This document shows positions 5,521 through 8,417 of a stretch of DNA of 8,417 nt, piece after piece. A program made the position numbers and the translations under genes. Each line of letters opens with the position of its first letter. Positions within the stretch are counted from its first letter, which is position 1. The notes under the pieces are model-generated. The model was not told where the DNA came from. It did no database searches and saw only the letters and a program-made list of their open reading frames with translations. This stretch comes from an uncultured Collinsella sp. (lineage in GTDB: Bacteria > Actinomycetota > Coriobacteriia > Coriobacteriales > Coriobacteriaceae), in contig CAADSV010000200.1 in NCBI GenBank assembly GCA_900751665.1, forward strand, positions 1 through 8,417, in the 5' to 3' direction.

Positions 5521-6432
5521 TTAGGCGAGGGGCGTGGACTCCCATTCTCCGGTGAGGTGGGGGATATCGTAGGTTCGATAACCGCAGTCGTAGGCGTGGG
5601 CCTGGGCCTCGCGGATGCTCCAGCAGATATCGCAGGCGCGGTGCGCGTCCGAGCCAAAGGTGATCGGCACTTCGGCATGGGCAAAGCAGCGCAAAAGACT
5701 GGTTGCGGGGTAGTAGTCGTCCAAGCCCTTACGCGGTGCGGCTGTCGAGACCTCAACGCGGCGACCCGTATCGTGGGCGCATTCGGCCATCTGCTCCCAA
5801 AACGGCGCCGGGTCAAAATCGGGCGCAAAGCCCTCCTTCGAAAAGCGCATGACCAGGTCGGGGTGGGCCATCACGTCAAAGTTAAGCGGGCTTTCGCAAG
5901 CACGGCACCAGTCGTCGACGTAGCGCTCCCACACGCCGCGTACACCCAGGTTTTCCCAAACGTGCAGGTTGGTGTCGTCGTCGATCCAACCGCAGCGCGA
6001 ATCGGGCGTATCGGGGCGAGCGACGCCCCCCGTTTCCGCCGTGCCCGCGGCGCCGGCCATGATATCGCCCGGATCGCCAATCCAGTGCACACTGCCCAAG
6101 CGCACTATGGCACCCGCGGACCAGCGCTCAACCAAAGGCTCGCAACCTTTGTACCAGTCGCATTCAAAGCCATAGATAAGCTCGAGCTCCGGCGCGATCT
6201 GCGCGGCGAGCTTGCGGGCGTCCTCAAAGGCCAGACGATGTGCCGGCAGGTCGCCCTCGACGACCTGCACCTCGCAGTTAGCATCCATGCTGGCAGGTAG
6301 GGTGAGGTGGTCGGTCGAGACTATAATGCGGCAGCCGGCGGCCGCGGCGGCGCGGATGTTCTCCTCAAACGAGGCATGGCCATCCGAAAACGAGGTATGG
6401 GTATGGCAATCGACCAGTGGGCAGGCGGACAT
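5521..6432 (-). CDS. hisK: Histidinol-phosphatase, PHP family
   Basis: The 303-residue product is a PHP-domain metallophosphoesterase of the HisK type, which dephosphorylates L-histidinol phosphate to histidinol. Metal-site motifs in order are DCHTHTSFSDG (His10, His12), STDHL (Asp41, His42), GFECDWY (Glu89), LGSVHWI (His115), DVMAHPDL (His189) and FGSDAH (Asp262, His264). The start ATG at 6430-6432 has AAAGGAG 5 nt upstream on its strand. The context supports the role: it adjoins a his cluster whose HisB lacks the phosphatase domain. Oddities are an acidic insertion of about 30 residues (about 125-155) after the HWI motif, and VEVSTAAPRKG where characterised HisKs usually have an EINTAG-like segment. 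Another PHP phosphoesterase activity is possible but less likely. It is transcribed towards hisE and apparently from its own promoter. Confidence 0.85.
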   Translation of the reverse strand: MSACPLVDCHTHTSFSDGHASFEENIRAAAAAGCRIIVSTDHLTLPASMDANCEVQVVEGDLPAHRLAFEDARKLAAQIAPELELIYGFECDWYKGCEPLVERWSAGAIVRLGSVHWIGDPGDIMAGAAGTAETGGVARPDTPDSRCGWIDDDTNLHVWENLGVRGVWERYVDDWCRACESPLNFDVMAHPDLVMRFSKEGFAPDFDPAPFWEQMAECAHDTGRRVEVSTAAPRKGLDDYYPATSLLRCFAHAEVPITFGSDAHRACDICWSIREAQAHAYDCGYRTYDIPHLTGEWESTPLA

Positions 6433-6464
6433 GGCGACTCCTTTGCGTCAAGCGAATTCGCTCC

Positions 6465-6470
6465 ATTGTA
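6465..6470 (-). promoter_or_regulatory. Possible -10 box for hisK
   Basis: Read on the minus strand this is TACAAT, one base from the sigma-70 consensus, and would place the transcript start about 25 nt before the hisK ATG. No good -35 hexamer is seen at 16-18 nt spacing. The assignment is tentative. Confidence 0.25.
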
Positions 6471-6571
6471 ATGGCGCGATCCCCGCTGCGATGAGCGCGC
6501 TGGGGGCCGAAATCGACTGGAAAGGACGGGTAGCGCATAAGGGCGAGCTGCGACATCGGTCTTGCTCCAAT

Positions 6572-6632
6572 ACATGTACATCAGCCTCCAAAAGCTGCAA
6601 ATAATGACATGTTTGGAGGCTGATGTACATGT
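6572..6632. repeat. Perfect 21-bp inverted repeat with 19-nt loop
   Basis: Arms 6572-6592 and 6612-6632 are exact reverse complements (ACATGTACATCAGCCTCCAA plus one A). The outer part of each arm contains the self-palindromic TGTACA (6575-6580, 6625-6630), and ACATGT also occurs in the loop at 6607-6612. Each arm, read outward, gives GGAGG followed by ATGTACATG, so both strands carry an SD-plus-ATG-like module. The repeat lies between the two proposed promoters and so may be outside both messages. Candidates are a two-half-site operator, a small mobile palindrome, or a bidirectional terminator; no U tract longer than three follows it. Confidence 0.75.
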
Positions 6633-6770
6633 TTAGCTGAGGCGGTGGGATGTCGCTTTCTTTCCGACAAGGAAAATCGCGCTCATCACGCGCCGTCACA
6701 CTCGCACAGCTCGCGATGTGCTAGCGTTTGGGTGAATAAAACGAGCCCGTGCGGAAAGGATCCGGACCGT

Positions 6771-7256
6771 ATGCAACGTGGAAGTACATCTCCGCTGTCC
6801 CGCGAGACCGATGCGCCCGAGACCATCGTCAAGCTGGAGTGCGACATCGACGATGCGTCGCCCGAGGTGCTCGCCTACGCCGCTGACCGCCTGCGCGAGG
6901 CCGGCGCCCGCGAGGTGCACTGGCTGCCCCTCTACTGCAAAAAGGGCCGCCCCGGATGGCAGTTGCAGGTGATCTGCTCGCACGAGGATATCGAGCGCCT
7001 ACAGACGATTATCTTTTTGGAGACCACGACCAACGGCATCCGTCGCCAGGTTATGGAGCGCGTTTGCCTGCCACGCCGCTTTGAGCAGGTGACGACGCCG
7101 TGGGGCGAGGTATCCGTTAAGGTGGCGACTCTGCCCGACGGCAGCGAGCGCGCGGCTCCCGAGTACGAGGATTGCGCCCGTCTTGCCCGCGAACATGACG
7201 TGCCGCTCCAACGCGTGATGCAGGCGGCTCAGAGCGCGGCGCTGCGATTCGAGTAA
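6771..7256 (+). CDS. larC2: Stand-alone LarC C-terminal domain (nickel insertion protein family)
   Basis: The 161-residue protein matches the C-terminal domain of LarC, the CTP-dependent enzyme that inserts nickel into the pincer nucleotide cofactor of lactate racemase and other LarA-like enzymes. Recognisable segments are KLECDIDDASPEVLAYAADRL, EVHWLPLYCKKGRPGWQLQV, IIFLETTTNGIRRQ, VCLPRRFEQVTTPWGEVSVK and APEYEDCARLAREHDVPL. The N-terminal LarC1 domain, about 250 residues in full-length LarC, is absent: the upstream 338 nt do not encode it. The first 20 residues are polar and unconserved. The ATG at 6771 has AAGGA 10 nt upstream, a rather long spacing. No larA, larB or larE is in the window. 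It may work with a LarC1 encoded elsewhere or have a different role; a relic of a full larC is also possible, but the frame is clean and conserved. Confidence 0.8.
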   Translation: MQRGSTSPLSRETDAPETIVKLECDIDDASPEVLAYAADRLREAGAREVHWLPLYCKKGRPGWQLQVICSHEDIERLQTIIFLETTTNGIRRQVMERVCLPRRFEQVTTPWGEVSVKVATLPDGSERAAPEYEDCARLAREHDVPLQRVMQAAQSAALRFE

Positions 7257-7328
7257 CACGGTAGATGGGCTCCACATCCGCCGGGCCCCGTTTTCAGCCC
7301 CATCAACTCCGCTTCGAAAGGACTCCCC

Positions 7329-7877
7329 ATGAAATACCTCATCGCTTCCGACATCCATGGCTCGGCATACTGGGCCGAGCGCCTCTGCGCTGCCATCGAA
7401 TCCGAACAGCCCGACCGCATTGTGCTGCTGGGCGACCTGCTCTACCACGGCCCGCGTAACGACCTGCCGCGCGACTATGCCCCCAAGCGCGTGATTCCGC
7501 TGCTCAACGCCCTGGCCGACCGCATCATCGCGGTGCGCGGCAACTGCGACGCCGAGGTCGACCAGATGGTCCTCGACTTCCCCGTCATGGCCGACTACGC
7601 CACACTATTCGACGAGACCGGACGTGAACTGTTCCTGACGCACGGCCACGTCTTTGGCGCTGGCATGCATAACAGCGTTGACCACGCGCCCACGCTGCCC
7701 GAGGGCTCCGCGCTCGTCTACGGCCATACGCACATCAAGGTTAACGAGGAAAGCGCCGCGCATCCGGGTCTGTGGCTCTTCAATCCCGGCAGCGTGAGCA
7801 TTCCCAAGGACGGTACGCACAGCTACGGCATCTACGAGGGCGGCGCGTTCCGCCACGTGATCATGGAGGAGGACTAG
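7329..7877 (+). CDS. yfcE: YfcE-type metallophosphoesterase
   Basis: The 182-residue product is a calcineurin-like phosphoesterase of the YfcE/MJ0936 group, cytoplasmic enzymes that hydrolyse phosphodiesters in vitro with a dinuclear metal centre; the natural substrate is uncertain. All motifs are present: SDIHG (Asp8, His10), LLGDLLYHGPRN (Asp36), VRGNCD (Asn72, Asp74), LTHGH (His105), VYGHTHI (His133, His135) and FNPGSVSIPK. The length is the usual one for the family. The ATG at 7329 has AAAGGA 6 nt upstream. It follows larC2 after 72 nt that contain a weak 8-bp hairpin (7264-7271/7296-7304), and it is separated from mazG by 2 nt, with GGAGGAGG for mazG inside its last codons. No signal peptide is seen. 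The symbol indicates family resemblance, not proven orthology. Confidence 0.85.
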   Translation: MKYLIASDIHGSAYWAERLCAAIESEQPDRIVLLGDLLYHGPRNDLPRDYAPKRVIPLLNALADRIIAVRGNCDAEVDQMVLDFPVMADYATLFDETGRELFLTHGHVFGAGMHNSVDHAPTLPEGSALVYGHTHIKVNEESAAHPGLWLFNPGSVSIPKDGTHSYGIYEGGAFRHVIMEED

Positions 7878-7879
7878 CC

Positions 7880-8417
7880 ATGGCCGAGCATATGGCTCAG
7901 CAAAATGCCGAGGGTTCGCGTGACCTGTCCACGCTGGTAGATGCATCGGCCGAGCTGCAGCATCTGGTGCAGACCATCTGGCGCCTGCGTCAGCCCGATG
8001 GCTGCCCGTGGGACCGCGAACAGACGCATCAGAGCATTGGCAAGAACATGATCGAGGAAGCCTACGAGGCGCTCGACTGCATCGAGGCCGATGATGCGGC
8101 GCACCTGCGCGAGGAGCTGGGCGACGTGCTCATGCAGGTAGTGTTGCATGCGCAGATCGCGGCGGACGCCGGCGAGTTTACGCTGGCCGACGTGGCGCGC
8201 GATATCGACGCCAAGCTCATTCGCCGTCATCCGCACGTGTTTGGTGATGCGGATGCCGACAACTCCGACGAGGTGCTCAAGATTTGGGACGAGGTCAAGC
8301 TTGCCGAGAAGGCCGCCAAAGACCAGGCCGTGGCGGCAGGCGAGGGCGCGCCCGGGGGGCTGCTCGGCGGCGGGCCTCCCCACCCGCCGGCGCCGGTGCC
8401 GGGGCCCAAAGGGGCGC
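7880..8417 (+). CDS. mazG: MazG nucleoside triphosphate pyrophosphohydrolase (3' end cut by the window)
   Basis: MazG hydrolyses NTPs and dNTPs to the monophosphate plus pyrophosphate, a house-cleaning function that also affects ppGpp-related stress responses in E. coli. About 179 residues are present, covering the first MazG domain: LRQPDGCPWDREQTHQSI (36-53), the magnesium-binding EEAYE (59-63) with EELGD (78-82), HAQIA, and RRHPHVFGD (115-123) ahead of the linker with IWDEVKLAEK. The ATG at 7880 lies 2 nt after the yfcE stop, with AGGAGG 7 nt upstream, so the pair is probably co-translated. From about residue 159 the reading frame stays open, but the residues diverge in an odd Gly/Pro-rich way from the expected LLDxVPxSLPALxxAQK pattern, which looks like base errors at a contig end. 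The gene continues beyond the window. Confidence 0.92.
   Translation, partial: MAEHMAQQNAEGSRDLSTLVDASAELQHLVQTIWRLRQPDGCPWDREQTHQSIGKNMIEEAYEALDCIEADDAAHLREELGDVLMQVVLHAQIAADAGEFTLADVARDIDAKLIRRHPHVFGDADADNSDEVLKIWDEVKLAEKAAKDQAVAAGEGAPGGLLGGGPPHPPAPVPGPKGA

Larger units (their letters stand above)
6433..6770. other. Divergent intergenic region between hisK and larC2
   Basis: These 338 nt separate two divergently transcribed genes and should hold both promoters. On the minus strand there is a good -10-like TACAAT at 6465-6470. On the + strand TGCTAGCGT at 6719-6727 fits an extended -10 pattern, about 44 nt before the larC2 start, without a recognisable -35. The middle contains a perfect 21-bp inverted repeat (listed separately). 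I see no tRNA or known riboswitch, and no convincing gene. No N-terminal LarC domain is encoded here. Confidence 0.5.

Noticed and set aside
5509..6300. Plus-strand open frame opposite hisK
   Set aside because: The hisK product on the minus strand has a complete set of PHP motifs and a ribosome binding site; the opposite frame shows no domain.
6321..6581. Minus-strand small frame starting within the 21-bp inverted repeat, with GGAGG nearby, overlapping the hisK start
   Set aside because: The SD-to-ATG distance is only right for the second ATG, the product is low-complexity Arg/Pro/Ala and runs out of frame into hisK. A leader role cannot be supported from the sequence.
7264..7304. Hairpin between larC2 and yfcE as a terminator
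   Set aside because: The stem is 8 bp with a bulge and a 24-nt loop, and no U tract follows, so it is too weak to call.
1..8417. tRNA, rRNA, CRISPR array, complete insertion sequence or phage genes
   Set aside because: None of these was seen on either strand. The palindromes are not regularly spaced repeats, and no transposase or integrase motifs occur.

Overview
The window is a GC-rich, gene-dense bacterial chromosome segment. Protein signatures, GC-rich codon use and the gene set (HisH/HisA/HisF with separate HisI and HisE, PHP-type HisK, LarC2, YfcE-like phosphatase, MazG) suggest a gut Coriobacteriia member (Actinomycetota), most likely Collinsella-like. That assignment is inference from resemblance; no rRNA or other marker is present to confirm it.

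Positions 1-5400 (+ strand) hold most of a histidine biosynthesis cluster: the 3' part of hisD, then hisC, hisB, hisH, hisA, hisF, hisI and hisE. hisD-hisC-hisB and hisH-hisA-hisF are packed with gaps of 0-3 nt or a 4-nt overlap, each with a strong GGAGG-type ribosome binding site, so they should be co-translated. The run is broken by an 80-nt spacer before hisH, a 141-nt spacer before hisI and a 45-nt spacer before hisE; the first two carry conspicuous palindromes. hisG and the rest of hisD should lie just upstream. Convergent to hisE is a PHP-family histidinol-phosphatase gene (hisK, 5521-6432, minus). It supplies the step that the single-domain HisB here lacks. With HisG, and HisZ if the short HisG form is used, the window would cover the whole route from PRPP/ATP to histidine.

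Positions 6433-6770 are a divergent intergenic region with a perfect 21-bp inverted repeat. To its right, on the + strand, are a stand-alone LarC C-terminal domain gene (nickel-pincer cofactor nickel insertion family), a YfcE-type metallophosphoesterase and the start of mazG, which is cut by the window end. The last ~65 bases look like poor-quality contig-end sequence.

The least explained content is (a) palindromic elements in four of the larger spacers, two of which share a GGGACAG-type core, (b) a HisA that appears to have lost about 13 residues of its substrate-binding loop 1, and (c) an orphan LarC2 domain. No new multi-gene system was found; the enzymes are ordinary housekeeping functions.
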